The notes beneath the pieces were generated by a model. The model worked only from the letters and a program-made list of their open reading frames with translations, ran no database searches and was not told the origin of the DNA. This document shows positions 6,936 to 14,733 of a stretch of 22,519 nucleotides of DNA, piece by piece. The DNA is from an uncultured Collinsella sp. (GTDB lineage Bacteria; Actinomycetota; Coriobacteriia; Coriobacteriales; Coriobacteriaceae), in the NCBI GenBank assembly GCA_902493985.1, contig CABURR010000036.1, positions 1 to 22,519 on the forward strand, in the 5' to 3' direction. Each line of letters opens with the position of its first letter. The stretch's first letter is position 1. The position numbers were made by a program, and so were the translations under genes.

Positions 6936-8789
6936 ATGATTGAGCTGCTCAGGCGTTTTGGTGGTAAGTATCGCCGGTATATGGTGATTGGCCCTGCGTG
7001 CAAGCTGATCGAAGTGATCTTCGACCTGCTTACGCCGCTGGTGATTGCCCAGATGATCGATAAAGGTATCGGTGCGCACGACGTGAGTGCCGTCGTCCAC
7101 TACGGCATGGTGCTCGCCGCCATGGCCGTGATCGGCATCTCGTTTACGCTCGTCTGCCAAAAGATGGCGGCGCTCACCTCGCAGGGCATGGGCACCGACA
7201 TTCGCGGCGCTCTCTACAAGCACATCAACAAGCTGAGCTATGCTGAGCTCGATCGCTTTGGCACGCCGTCGCTCATCACGCGCATTACCAACGACGTCAA
7301 CCAGGTGCAGCTTGCCGTGGCGCTGGGCGTACGTATGCTCATCCGCTGGCCTTTCCTGGCGGTGGGCTCCATGGTCGCGGCCCTTGCCATCGACCTTAAC
7401 CTCGGCATGATCTTTTTGATTTGCACGCCCGCCATCGGCCTGGTGTTTTGGTTTGTCATGGCGCGCTGCATCCCGTACTACAAACAGCTGCAGGCAAAGC
7501 TCGATCGCATCGCGCTTATTTGCCGCGAGGGACTTTCGGGCGCCCGCGTGGTCCGGGCGTTTGTGCGCGAGGGTCACGAACGTGGGCGTTTTGCCCAGGC
7601 GGCCGATGACCAGGCGCGGGTCGCAATCGCGGTGGGCAAGCTCTCGTCGATTCTCAACCCCGTCACATTTTTGGTGATGAACCTGGGCGTGTGCGCCATC
7701 CTGTGGGTGGGTGGCGTCCAGGTCAACGTGGGCGAGCTCACGCAGGGCCAGGTCATGGCGTTCGTCAACTACATGACGCAGACCCTGACCTCCATCGTGT
7801 ATGTCGCCAACCTGGTCGTGGTCTTTACCAAGGCGAGCGCCAGTGCGTCGCGTCTCAACGAGGTGCTCAATTGCGTACCGAGCATTACCGACGAGGGCAA
7901 CCAGCCGATTGCGCTGCCCGAGCCGACCGCGATGGGCAACGCTGTTCCGGTCCCCGCGCTGAGCTTGAGCCATGCGGGCTTCTCCTTTGGCGCGGGCGCC
8001 GCCAACGCCGTCAATGACGTGACCCTGGAGCTGCCGCTGGGCAAAACGCTCGGCATTATCGGCGGCACGGGTAGCGGTAAGTCGACGCTTATCTCGCTTA
8101 TCCCGCGCCTGTACGACACGGGCGCCGGCAGCGTGAGCGTAATGGGTGCCGATGTGCGCGCCTGGCCGCTCGATCAGCTGCGCCATGTGGTCGCGACTGT
8201 TCCACAGCGCGCGTCGCTCGTGAGCGGCACCATCCGCAGCAACCTGACCTGGCGTGACGAGTCGGCGACCGACGAGGAGCTCTGGGCGGCGCTCGATATG
8301 GCGCAAGCGAGCGAGTTCGTGCGCAACAAGCCGCAGGGGCTCGACGCCCCGGTCGAGGCGGAAGGCAAGAACTTCAGCGGCGGTCAGCGCCAGCGCCTGA
8401 CCATTGCGCGTGCCCTGGTGGGCTCGCCGCAGATTCTGATTATGGATGACTCCGCCTCGGCGCTCGACTTTAAGACCGATGCCGCGCTTCGCCACGCCAT
8501 TCGCGAGCGCAGCATGCGCGGTGCCGCCGAGGGCGGGCTGCCGCTGACCACGGTGATTGTGAGCCAGCGCGTCTCGACCGTGCGCGACGCCGACATGATC
8601 TGCGTACTCGACCACGGTTCGGTTGCGGGCCTGGGCACGCATGACGAGCTGTATGCAAGCTGCCAGCTCTACCGAGAGATCTGTCAGTCGCAGCTTCGCC
8701 GCGAGGAGCTCGAGGGTCAGCAGGGGAGCGCGGCGCCCGCGTCTGCCCCGACAGCCCCCGCATCCGTCTGCGCAAAGGAGGGCTGCTAA
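6936..8789 (+). CDS. ABC exporter half-transporter with degenerate ATP site (subunit 1)
   Basis: A type IV (MsbA/LmrA-like) exporter subunit of 617 residues: about six membrane helices (residues ~15-310) then a nucleotide-binding domain. Walker A is GGTGSGKST (376-384). The signature is canonical, FSGGQRQ (480-486). Walker B ends ILIMDD, with D505 where the catalytic glutamate should be, and the H-loop His is replaced by Gln (Q544 in IVSQRVSTV). This subunit therefore supplies the degenerate catalytic half and the good signature. The ATG at 6936 has AGGGAG nine bases upstream; an earlier TTG lacks support. It abuts the next gene, its partner. The substrate is unknown; relatives of this type export drugs, lipids or peptides. 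The C-terminus has an Ala/Pro/Ser tail. Confidence 0.93.
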   Translation: MIELLRRFGGKYRRYMVIGPACKLIEVIFDLLTPLVIAQMIDKGIGAHDVSAVVHYGMVLAAMAVIGISFTLVCQKMAALTSQGMGTDIRGALYKHINKLSYAELDRFGTPSLITRITNDVNQVQLAVALGVRMLIRWPFLAVGSMVAALAIDLNLGMIFLICTPAIGLVFWFVMARCIPYYKQLQAKLDRIALICREGLSGARVVRAFVREGHERGRFAQAADDQARVAIAVGKLSSILNPVTFLVMNLGVCAILWVGGVQVNVGELTQGQVMAFVNYMTQTLTSIVYVANLVVVFTKASASASRLNEVLNCVPSITDEGNQPIALPEPTAMGNAVPVPALSLSHAGFSFGAGAANAVNDVTLELPLGKTLGIIGGTGSGKSTLISLIPRLYDTGAGSVSVMGADVRAWPLDQLRHVVATVPQRASLVSGTIRSNLTWRDESATDEELWAALDMAQASEFVRNKPQGLDAPVEAEGKNFSGGQRQRLTIARALVGSPQILIMDDSASALDFKTDAALRHAIRERSMRGAAEGGLPLTTVIVSQRVSTVRDADMICVLDHGSVAGLGTHDELYASCQLYREICQSQLRREELEGQQGSAAPASAPTAPASVCAKEGC

Positions 8790-10649
8790 ATGAATCCGTA
8801 TACTTCTTCCGGTTCGGTCGCCACGATGACGGCCAACGTGTCCGGCAACGATAACCTTAACGACCTGGGCGACGGTCCGCGCCAGCCCGGCGATCCCGAG
8901 CGCTATCCCGCCGGCGCGGTGACCCGCCGCTTGCTGGGCTATGTTCGCCCGCATCGCGTCTCGTTTACGGCGTCGTTTGTGAGTGCCGCCGTCTCGGTGA
9001 TCTTGCAACTCTATACGCCCATCCTCATTGGCGAGGGCATCGATCTTATCGTCGCCGCCGGGCAGGTGGATTTCGATGCGCTGTTGCCGCTTGTCACCAA
9101 GCTCGCGATCGTCGTGGTGGGCGCGGCGGCCTTTCAGTGGCTGCAGGGCTATTGCGTCAACCGTCTGTCCTACGAGACGGTGCGCGACATGCGCGTGGAG
9201 GCAAGCGACAAGCTCAGCCGCATGCCGCTCAGCTTCATCGACAGCCATGCCCACGGCGACCTTATGAGCCGTGTGGTCAACGACGTCGACCAGGTGGGCG
9301 ACGGTCTGCTGCAGGGCTTTACCCAGCTTTTCACCGGCGTTATCACCATCGTTGGCACGCTCGCGTTTATGCTCTCCATCAACCTGACCATGACGCTCGT
9401 GGTGGTGCTCGTCACGCCGCTTTCCATTTTTGCAGCCGGTGCTATTGCCAAGCTTTCTAACAAAAGCTTTACGGCACAGCAGCGCATCCAGGGCCAACTC
9501 GGCGGTCATATCGAGGAGTATGTGGGTGAGCAAAAGCTCGTGGACGCCTTCGCCTACGGCCCGCACGCTCAACAGTGCTTCGACGCCCTCAACGCCGAGC
9601 TCTATACGGCAGGCGAGCGCGCACAGTTTATGGGCTCGCTTTCAAACCCCGGCACGCGCTTTATCAATAACATCATCTATGCCGTGGTCGCTGTGATCGG
9701 CTGCGTGGGCGTGATCACGGGCGTGCCGGCGGCGCTTACGGTGGGCGGCGTGCAGATTTTCCTGTCCTATGCCAACCAGTACACCAAGCCGTTCAACGAG
9801 GTTACCAACGTCATTACGCAGATCCAGACCGCGTACGCCTCGGCGCGTCGCATGTTCGCGCTGCTCGATGCACGCGAGCAGGAGCCCGACGCATCGGACG
9901 CCGTAGAGCTTGCCGCCCCGCAGGGTGAGGTGACCTTTGAGCATGTGGACTTTAGCTATGTGCCCGACCGCAAGCTGCTGCAGGATATCTGCATCGAGGC
10001 CAAGCCCGGCATGCGCTTTGCCCTGGTCGGTCCCACGGGCTGCGGAAAGACAACGCTCATCAATCTGCTGCTGCGTTTTTACGATATCGATGCCGGCCGC
10101 ATCATGGTCGATGGTCGGTCTTCGCGTGACTACACGCGCGCGAGCCTACGCCGCGCCTTTGGCATGGTGTTGCAGGATACGTGGCTGTTCGAGGGCACGG
10201 TGGCGGACAACATTGCTTACGGTTGCCCAGGCGCCACGCGCGAGCAGGTTATCGAAGCCGCCAAGCGCGCGCACGCGCACAAGTTTATCGTGCAGCTGCC
10301 AGGCGGCTACGACACGGTGATTGGCGAGGACGGCGGCACGTTTAGTCAGGGCCAAAAGCAGCTGCTGTGCATCGCGCGCGTCATGCTCACCGACCCGGCG
10401 ATTCTGCTACTGGACGAGGCGACCTCGAGCATCGATACCCGCACCGAGCTGCAGGTTCAGGCGGCATTCGACGAGCTCATGGCCGGCCGCACAAGCTTTG
10501 TCGTGGCGCACCGCCTGAGCACCATCCGCAACGCCGATTGCATTCTGGTCATGCGCGACGGCCAGATTATCGAGCGCGGCACGCACGACGAGCTGCTAGC
10601 GGCAGGCGGCTTCTACGCCGAACTCTACCGCAGCCAGTTTGCCCAGTGA
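8790..10649 (+). CDS. ABC exporter half-transporter with consensus ATP site (subunit 2)
   Basis: A 619-residue partner of the preceding gene: a soluble N-terminal extension of about 45 residues, membrane domain to about 340, then the nucleotide-binding domain. Walker A is GPTGCGKTT (414-422), Walker B is ILLLDE with catalytic E543, and H574 lies in VVAHRLSTI. The signature is altered to FSQGQKQ (518-524) instead of LSGGQ. It therefore complements subunit 1: the composite site using its own Walker motifs and the partner's FSGGQ should hydrolyse ATP, while the other is degenerate, as known for TM287/288, BmrCD and LmrCD. The ATG follows the upstream stop codon directly, with AGGAGG inside the upstream gene, so translation is coupled. 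Confidence 0.94.
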   Translation: MNPYTSSGSVATMTANVSGNDNLNDLGDGPRQPGDPERYPAGAVTRRLLGYVRPHRVSFTASFVSAAVSVILQLYTPILIGEGIDLIVAAGQVDFDALLPLVTKLAIVVVGAAAFQWLQGYCVNRLSYETVRDMRVEASDKLSRMPLSFIDSHAHGDLMSRVVNDVDQVGDGLLQGFTQLFTGVITIVGTLAFMLSINLTMTLVVVLVTPLSIFAAGAIAKLSNKSFTAQQRIQGQLGGHIEEYVGEQKLVDAFAYGPHAQQCFDALNAELYTAGERAQFMGSLSNPGTRFINNIIYAVVAVIGCVGVITGVPAALTVGGVQIFLSYANQYTKPFNEVTNVITQIQTAYASARRMFALLDAREQEPDASDAVELAAPQGEVTFEHVDFSYVPDRKLLQDICIEAKPGMRFALVGPTGCGKTTLINLLLRFYDIDAGRIMVDGRSSRDYTRASLRRAFGMVLQDTWLFEGTVADNIAYGCPGATREQVIEAAKRAHAHKFIVQLPGGYDTVIGEDGGTFSQGQKQLLCIARVMLTDPAILLLDEATSSIDTRTELQVQAAFDELMAGRTSFVVAHRLSTIRNADCILVMRDGQIIERGTHDELLAAGGFYAELYRSQFAQ

Positions 10650-10689
10650 GCAAGCCCGTGGTGCAAATTAATCAATCGACAGACGGTGG

Positions 10690-10717
10690 TTTACATCTGT
10701 CACGTTAGTACTAAGAT
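10690..10717 (+). promoter_or_regulatory. Probable promoter of the flavodoxin-like gene with nearby palindromes
   Basis: TTTACA (10690-10695) and TAAGAT (10712-10717) are spaced by 16 bases. A perfect 10-base palindrome TTAGTACTAA overlaps the -10 (10705-10714). GACAGA/TCTGTC flanks the -35 (10679-10700), and CTAAT/ATTAG lies just downstream (10724-10740). The symmetric sites could bind a dimeric regulator; this is inference. Confidence 0.45.
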
Positions 10718-10769
10718 ATTCATCTAATAAATTGCATTAGTGGCTTTAGTTTTGGGGGAAACGAGCAAC

Positions 10770-11327
10770 GTGACTATGACATGCTCTTTGGTGGTCAACA
10801 GCAAGAGCGGTAATACCAGGATGGTTTCGGGTGCGATCAAGCGCACTCTGCAGGCTGCGGGCGTTGAGTTTGTCCATGCCGCGGCGTTGAGCGACGATGC
10901 GGATGCAGATCAGGTTGCGCTCGAGGCGCAGGGCGCCTGCGCGGCCGACACGGTGCTCGTCGGTTTTTGGTGCGACAAGGGCGCGAGCACGCCTTCGGTC
11001 GCGACGTTGCTCTCAGCCTTGCACGGCAAGCGCGTCTTCCTGTTTGGCACCTGCGGCTTTGGGGCCAGCGAGGAGTACTTTAGGCAGATTATCGATCGCG
11101 TGACCTCCAATTTGGCCAATGATGCCGAGCTTGTAGGCTGGGCGATGTGCCAGGGCAAGATGGGTCCCGCGGTCAAGCAGCGCTACGAGGCCATGCTCGA
11201 GCAAGATCCCGACAACGCCCGCGCTAAGTTGCTGCTCGACAACTGGGTTGCCGCAAAGGATCACCCCACCAAGGATGATCTGGACAACATGGCGGCGGCG
11301 GCCAAGAAGGCCGTGCTGGGCGAGTAG
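10770..11327 (+). CDS. Flavodoxin-like (FMN-binding fold) protein
   Basis: About 185 residues with a flavodoxin fold: the N-terminal strand and phosphate-binding loop CSLVVNSKSGNTRMVSGAI, the second strand DTVLVGFWCDKGASTPSV, and KRVFLFGTCGFGASEEYF near the isoalloxazine-binding region. It is probably a cytoplasmic electron carrier or a flavodoxin-family accessory protein; the partner enzyme is not in the window. Start choice is uncertain: GTG 10770 is preferred because GGGGGA lies ten bases upstream, with ATG 10776 as the alternative. The region after the flavodoxin core (from about residue 135) is helical and charged. It is monocistronic, with a promoter before it and a terminator after it. 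Confidence 0.83.
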   Translation: MTMTCSLVVNSKSGNTRMVSGAIKRTLQAAGVEFVHAAALSDDADADQVALEAQGACAADTVLVGFWCDKGASTPSVATLLSALHGKRVFLFGTCGFGASEEYFRQIIDRVTSNLANDAELVGWAMCQGKMGPAVKQRYEAMLEQDPDNARAKLLLDNWVAAKDHPTKDDLDNMAAAAKKAVLGE

Positions 11328-11368
11328 CTCGCTGCTCGCGGTCCTTCGTGCAAAACAATACAAATGTG

Positions 11369-11396
11369 AAAGCCTCGAAATTCTCGAGGCTTTTTT
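11369..11396 (+). terminator. Terminator of the flavodoxin-like gene
   Basis: AAAGCCTCGA pairs with TCGAGGCTTT around a short AATTC loop and runs into TTTTTTC. It lies 42 bases after the stop codon. Confidence 0.9.
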
Positions 11397-11497
11397 CTTG
11401 ACACTCATAGGCGCAACCGTGGCAAGCGTTTGGGGTGACATTTTCCATCACCCCGATGACGAGACCGTTCTGGACAACACGCTCGCATGCGTTCGCT

Positions 11498-11532
11498 GGA
11501 TGTATTCAGAGTGGGACGGGCTTTCCGGATGG
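11498..11532 (+). repeat. Left copy of a 35-bp direct repeat
   Basis: This 35-base stretch recurs in the same orientation at 22319-22353 with 31 of 35 bases identical; the last 23 bases (from AGTGGGACGGGCTTTCC) are identical. It lies in a non-coding stretch (11397-11626) that otherwise contains only a GGGGTGA/TCACCCC hairpin and no supported gene. The two copies bracket the accessory block. Confidence 0.7.
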
Positions 11533-11626
11533 ACACGGTTTCCAGAAGGTATGGGCTAAGAGCTACGCGGGGTAGCCGTAGAGGCATGAATAAGGGGGTT
11601 GAAAATAAACGATACTAAATGCAGTA

Positions 11627-11634
11627 TATATTTA
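11627..11634 (+). repeat. Target-site duplication, left copy
   Basis: TATATTTA directly precedes the left end of the insertion sequence and is repeated exactly at its right end. Confidence 0.88.
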
Positions 11635-11665
11635 GGCTTATAGGACAAAATGTGTGTCCATTTTG

Positions 11666-11696
11666 GGGGCATCGGCGCAGGTCGATGCCCCTTTTT
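11666..11696 (+). terminator. Intrinsic terminator inside the left end of the IS
   Basis: GGGGCATCG pairs perfectly with CGATGCCCC around an 8-base loop and is followed by TTTTT. It lies between the left inverted repeat and the transposase start, so it should block outside transcription from driving the transposase. Confidence 0.85.
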
Positions 11697-11820
11697 CAGC
11701 CGTTTAAATTCCGTGCCAGCTTTTAACCGCTCGGACAGAATGTGTGTCCGGTTGCCTATCGTTCCCGCTGGTAGATAACCTTTTCCGGAACCGTTAAATA
11801 TCCTTTCGGAAGAGGTGCCC

Positions 11821-12939
11821 ATGAAGGCCGTTTATTGCCCCTACTGCGGCGGTCGGACCAAGCGCAACGGCAGGACCTCATCGGGGTCCCAGCGGTGGAG
11901 GTGCACGGCCTGCGGCGCGTCGACGACGGTAAGGTACGACGACACGGTGACAAGGCTGGACGAGTTCCTCGGGTGGCTCCTCTCCAAGGACTCCCAGGCG
12001 GCGATGCCGGGCGGCGGGCGGTCCTTCAGGCGCAGGACGGCCGAGTTCTGGGAGGTCTGGCCGATGCCCGTCCCCGACGGCGAGCTGCACCGCGTGCTCT
12101 ACGTGGACGGGATCTGGGTCGCGCGCGACCTCGTGGTGCTCATATGCTGCAGCGGCGAGAGGGTGGTCTCCTGGTACATGGCCAGGTCGGAGAACTCGAG
12201 GGCGTGGTCGGCCCTCATGGCGCCGATCCCGGCGCCCGAGGTGGTCGTCACCGACGGTGGGAGCGGGTTCGCCAAGGCCGTGCGCGAGACCTGGCCGCGC
12301 ACCAGGGTCCAGAGGTGCACCTTCCACGCCTTCTCGCAGGTCAAGCGCTACACGACGACGCGGCCGAAGCTCCAGGCGGGGCGCGAGCTCTACCTCATCG
12401 CGCGCGACCTCATGGGCATCGAGACGCTGCACCAGGCCGAGCTCTGGGTCGAGCGCTACCTCGACTGGTGCGGGTTCTGGGCCGACTTCCTGGAGGACAG
12501 GACCGTGGTGGACGGCAGGAGGGCCTGCACCCACGAGAGGCCGAGGCGGGCGCGCTCGTCGCTGTCGTCGCTGGTGTCGGCGGGGACGCTGTTCACCTAC
12601 CTCGACCCCGCCCTGGCCAAGGCCGGTCCGCTGCCGTCGACCAACAACATGATCGAGGGAGGGGTGAACTCGCAGCTGAGGGCCGTCCTGCGCAACCACC
12701 GGGGGCTGACGTCGGTCAAGCGCGTGAAGGCGGTATTCTGGTGGTGCCACGCGCACTCGGGGGACGCGAGGACGGCGCGCGAGAAGCTCGCCGCGATGCC
12801 GACCGACGCGGACATCGACTTCCTGTTCAGCGTCTACTCCGCCTCGCCGTCGCGCGAGGACGGAGGGCCGGAGTGGGGCGACAGGGCCGTGTGGGAGGAC
12901 CTCCACCACAGGGACCCGTACCCGTTCTGGCTGGATTAA
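11821..12939 (+). CDS. IS1249-family DDE transposase
   Basis: A 372-residue transposase. The N-terminus is a zinc ribbon, CPYCGG...WRCTACGAS (C6, C9, C28, C31). The catalytic core follows the IS256/mutator-type DDE layout: D96 in YVDGIWV, D145 in VVVTDGGSGF, the CTFH motif (C166, H169), and E279 in TNNMIEGGVNSQLR. ATG 11821 is used because AGAGG lies five bases upstream; a GTG at 11815 overlaps that site. The gene is much richer in GC and in AGG arginine codons than the neighbouring chromosomal genes, consistent with a foreign origin. It is complete and likely functional. Confidence 0.93.
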   Translation: MKAVYCPYCGGRTKRNGRTSSGSQRWRCTACGASTTVRYDDTVTRLDEFLGWLLSKDSQAAMPGGGRSFRRRTAEFWEVWPMPVPDGELHRVLYVDGIWVARDLVVLICCSGERVVSWYMARSENSRAWSALMAPIPAPEVVVTDGGSGFAKAVRETWPRTRVQRCTFHAFSQVKRYTTTRPKLQAGRELYLIARDLMGIETLHQAELWVERYLDWCGFWADFLEDRTVVDGRRACTHERPRRARSSLSSLVSAGTLFTYLDPALAKAGPLPSTNNMIEGGVNSQLRAVLRNHRGLTSVKRVKAVFWWCHAHSGDARTAREKLAAMPTDADIDFLFSVYSASPSREDGGPEWGDRAVWEDLHHRDPYPFWLD

Positions 12940-12988
12940 TGGATGGAAACGGATGTTCTATCGGGACACACATTTTGTCCTATAAGCC

Positions 12989-12996
12989 TATATTTA
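12989..12996 (+). repeat. Target-site duplication, right copy
   Basis: TATATTTA directly follows the right inverted repeat of the insertion sequence and matches the left copy exactly. Confidence 0.88.
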
Positions 12997-13291
12997 ATGG
13001 GGGGGTACGATATCTGAGCCGTACAAAATATCAGACCCTCTATTGAAAAGTTGTGTAGGGGTTAGCCGCAGTTGTTGGATAAAGCAGACAAGTGTGGGGA
13101 CAAATAACCACTTACGGCAAAAATAGTAGCATTTGGCGGAAAGACGTTGATAAAAACGCGGAAGCAGCTACGGTGATTGTTAGAAATAGATTTCAGATTG
13201 GCTTTTTCGAACTCATCTATTAAACGTCTTAGAAAAGTGGCTAATCCTTGATGGGATCGAATATAGCCTCGATGGGGATGAAATAATCACG
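12997..13291. other. AT-rich leader region of the surface operon, no gene seen
   Basis: About 295 bases with lower GC than the surroundings and no supported ORF on either strand. It should hold the promoter of the downstream operon. Candidate hexamers such as TATTAA near 13219 have no good -35 partner, so I do not call one. With the IS removed, this region was continuous with the AT-rich bases left of 11635. Confidence 0.5.
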
Positions 13292-13849
13292 TTGGCAACG
13301 CGCGGATTCAGACGATTTATTTCACTTCTTAGTGGCATGGCGCTTGCGCTTGTCATAGCCCTTGCCGTTGTTTCTTTTGCTCCCCGCGCATTTGGTTACA
13401 TGCCCTTTGCCGTGCTCTCGGGATCTATGGAACCTGAGCTTCCCGTCGGCTCCATGGTGTTTGTTCACAAGGTTGACCCAACGAATATCGCCGTGGGCGA
13501 CAATGCAACTTTTTACCGGTCGGACGGCGCCGTAGTGACCCACTAGGTGTACGAGGTCGACCCTGTGGCGCAGACGATCAGCACGCAGGGAATCGCAAAC
13601 AAAAATGCAGATGGAACCATCGTGCACGACGCCGAGCAGACGCCTTTTTCACGCGTGATCGGCGTCGTTTCTTTTTGTGTCCCTTACCTGGGCTTCGTTA
13701 ACGCATATTGCACGACGATGCCCGGTTTGCTTGTTGTGGTGGCCGTTCTGGCGCTGCTGGTCGCGGCGTCGATTGTGCTCGATCGGATAGTTCCCGACGA
13801 GCCTGCTGACAAACATGTCAGCGCGCATGCGAAGGAGCGGCGTTCATAG
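13292..13849 (+). pseudogene. SipW-type signal peptidase I, split by an in-frame amber codon
   Basis: The reading frame would encode about 185 residues, normal for the SipW/archaeal-ER type of signal peptidase. It has an N-terminal membrane helix (ISLLSGMALALVIALAVV), the nucleophile S45 in VLSGSMEPELPVGS, and the general-base H84 in VVTH. A helix near the C-terminus (GLLVVVAVLALLVAASIVL) follows. A TAG codon at 13544-13546 falls immediately after H84, where relatives have Arg (THRV). The frame then continues unbroken with YEVDPVAQTISTQGIANK. A single base change from AGG would create the stop. The TTG start at 13292 has only a weak upstream GGGG; the next in-frame ATG is 13337. Without read-through or correction the product lacks half the enzyme. 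It heads the operon of its likely substrates. Confidence 0.85.
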
Positions 13850-13868
13850 CGGCAGGGGAGAGGTGTCG

Positions 13869-13888
13869 GCAACGGCAAGGGCCGTTGC
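13869..13888 (+). promoter_or_regulatory. Hairpin in the leader of the major exported subunit
   Basis: GCAACGGC pairs perfectly with GCCGTTGC around an AAGG loop, 32 bases before the next start codon. It could be an mRNA-stabilising or processing hairpin at the 5' side of the major subunit gene; this is inferred from position only. Confidence 0.5.
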
Positions 13889-13920
13889 TGGGGAAGACGA
13901 TTCTCGAAAGGAAGAGAACG

Positions 13921-14640
13921 ATGGAAAACAAAAAGAAAAAGCGCTACGGCATCGTTGCCGCCCTGCTGCTGCTCGTACTGGCGGCCGGCGTGGGAACGTA
14001 TGCATGGCTGTCGGCAACCGACTCCAAGACGAACGAGTTCACGGTTGGCAGCATCGGCAAGCCTGAAGTGAAGCCCGACCCTGATCATCCTGACAAGCCC
14101 GGCACTGATCCCACGAACCCCTCAGTGGATGGTTATCTGTTCGAGACCAAGTGGAATGAGAACGAAGAGCACAAGATGGTTCCCGGCTCTTCGATGGATA
14201 AGAACCCGAACGTCGGTATCGGCAAGGACTCTGACGCATCCTATGTGTTCATCTACGTCAAGAACGCCATCGTGAAGGACGGTGAAGGCGCGCTTGCCAA
14301 GACCCCGTACTTCACGCTTAACAATAACTGGAAGCCGGTTGCTGATGACCAGGTGACGACCAACGGCACCGGTGGCCAGTACGTGAGCGGTCTGTTTATG
14401 TATACCGCTGGTGGCACCGGCCAGCCCGCCCAGCTTACTCCCGCTGATGGCAAGGCCGCTTACACCGGTGAGCTGTTCAGCACCGTGCATATCCCGGCTG
14501 CTATGAACAGCACGGATGTCGTCACCGATCCCGCTATGACGGTCTCCTGCTACATTTTCGGCGCTGATCAGGGTGATGCCCAGAACGCCATCGAGCAGGC
14601 CAAGGCTTGGGTTAACGACCCGAATAACCACCTGAAGTAA
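13921..14640 (+). CDS. SipW-dependent exported protein, TasA-like candidate major subunit
   Basis: A 239-residue exported protein. The N-terminus is a SipW-type signal: lysine-rich MENKKKKRYG, a hydrophobic helix (IVAALLLLVLAAGVGTYAWL), then SATDSKTNEFTVGSIG. This is the T-x-A-W-x-[ST]-x-T pattern of the alternate-signal exported proteins related to TasA. A Pro/Asp-rich spacer follows (PDPDHPDKPGTDP), then a beta-rich domain with YVFIYVKNAIV and a tail ending PNNHLK. The ATG at 13921 has AGGAAG six bases upstream. A leader hairpin and a downstream stem-loop suggest that its mRNA is more abundant than the distal genes, as for a major fibre subunit. The TasA analogy rests on signal type and context, not on a core-domain match I can verify. 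Confidence 0.82.
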   Translation: MENKKKKRYGIVAALLLLVLAAGVGTYAWLSATDSKTNEFTVGSIGKPEVKPDPDHPDKPGTDPTNPSVDGYLFETKWNENEEHKMVPGSSMDKNPNVGIGKDSDASYVFIYVKNAIVKDGEGALAKTPYFTLNNNWKPVADDQVTTNGTGGQYVSGLFMYTAGGTGQPAQLTPADGKAAYTGELFSTVHIPAAMNSTDVVTDPAMTVSCYIFGADQGDAQNAIEQAKAWVNDPNNHLK

Positions 14641-14653
14641 TCCCATCCCCTCC

Positions 14654-14711
14654 ACCGAGATTCCGGCCCGCTCCCCATCCCCATTTTCGGGTCGGGATCT
14701 CGGTCCCCCTT
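14654..14711 (+). terminator. Stem-loop between subunit gene and rest of operon (possible partial terminator)
   Basis: ACCGAGATTCCGGCCCG pairs with CGGGTCGGGATCTCGGT over 17 positions, with G-T wobbles, around a 17-base loop. CCCCCTTTG follows, a poor T tract. It starts 14 bases after the stop codon. A weak terminator here would let the first subunit be made in excess over the distal genes. Confidence 0.62.
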
Positions 14712-14733
14712 TGATTGACGATTGGCGAACGTA

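Larger units (their letters stand above)
11635..12988 (+). mobile_element. Intact IS1249-like insertion sequence (IS256 superfamily type)
   Basis: A 1354-bp element bounded by 25-bp perfect terminal inverted repeats that begin GGCTTATAGGACAAAATG, at 11635-11659 and 12964-12988. It is flanked by an 8-bp direct duplication, TATATTTA. It carries one transposase gene. A second copy of the IR core, GGACAGAATGTGTGTCC, lies inside the left end at 11733-11749 and may be an additional transposase-binding site. The intact ends, gene and duplication suggest a recent insertion. It sits in an AT-rich stretch upstream of the surface-protein operon. Confidence 0.92.

Noticed and set aside
6891..9572. An 893-codon open frame on the minus strand opposite the ABC exporter genes
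   Set aside because: It is antisense to two clear ABC transporter genes, is rich in Arg/His/Ala as expected from reading GC-rich codons backwards, and has no recognisable domain.
11397..11626. Possible remnant gene between the flavodoxin terminator and the IS
   Set aside because: Short frames on both strands show no recognisable family; only a small hairpin and the 35-bp repeat are supported.
11835..13046. A 403-codon plus-strand frame overlapping the IS transposase
   Set aside because: It is the second frame of a very GC-rich gene and has low-complexity Arg/Gly composition; the overlapping frame carries all the DDE and zinc-ribbon motifs.
13547..13849. Independent 100-codon gene starting at the GTG after the amber codon
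   Set aside because: It is in frame with the upstream half, begins in the middle of a signal peptidase domain, and has no ribosome binding site; it is better read as the second half of the broken gene.
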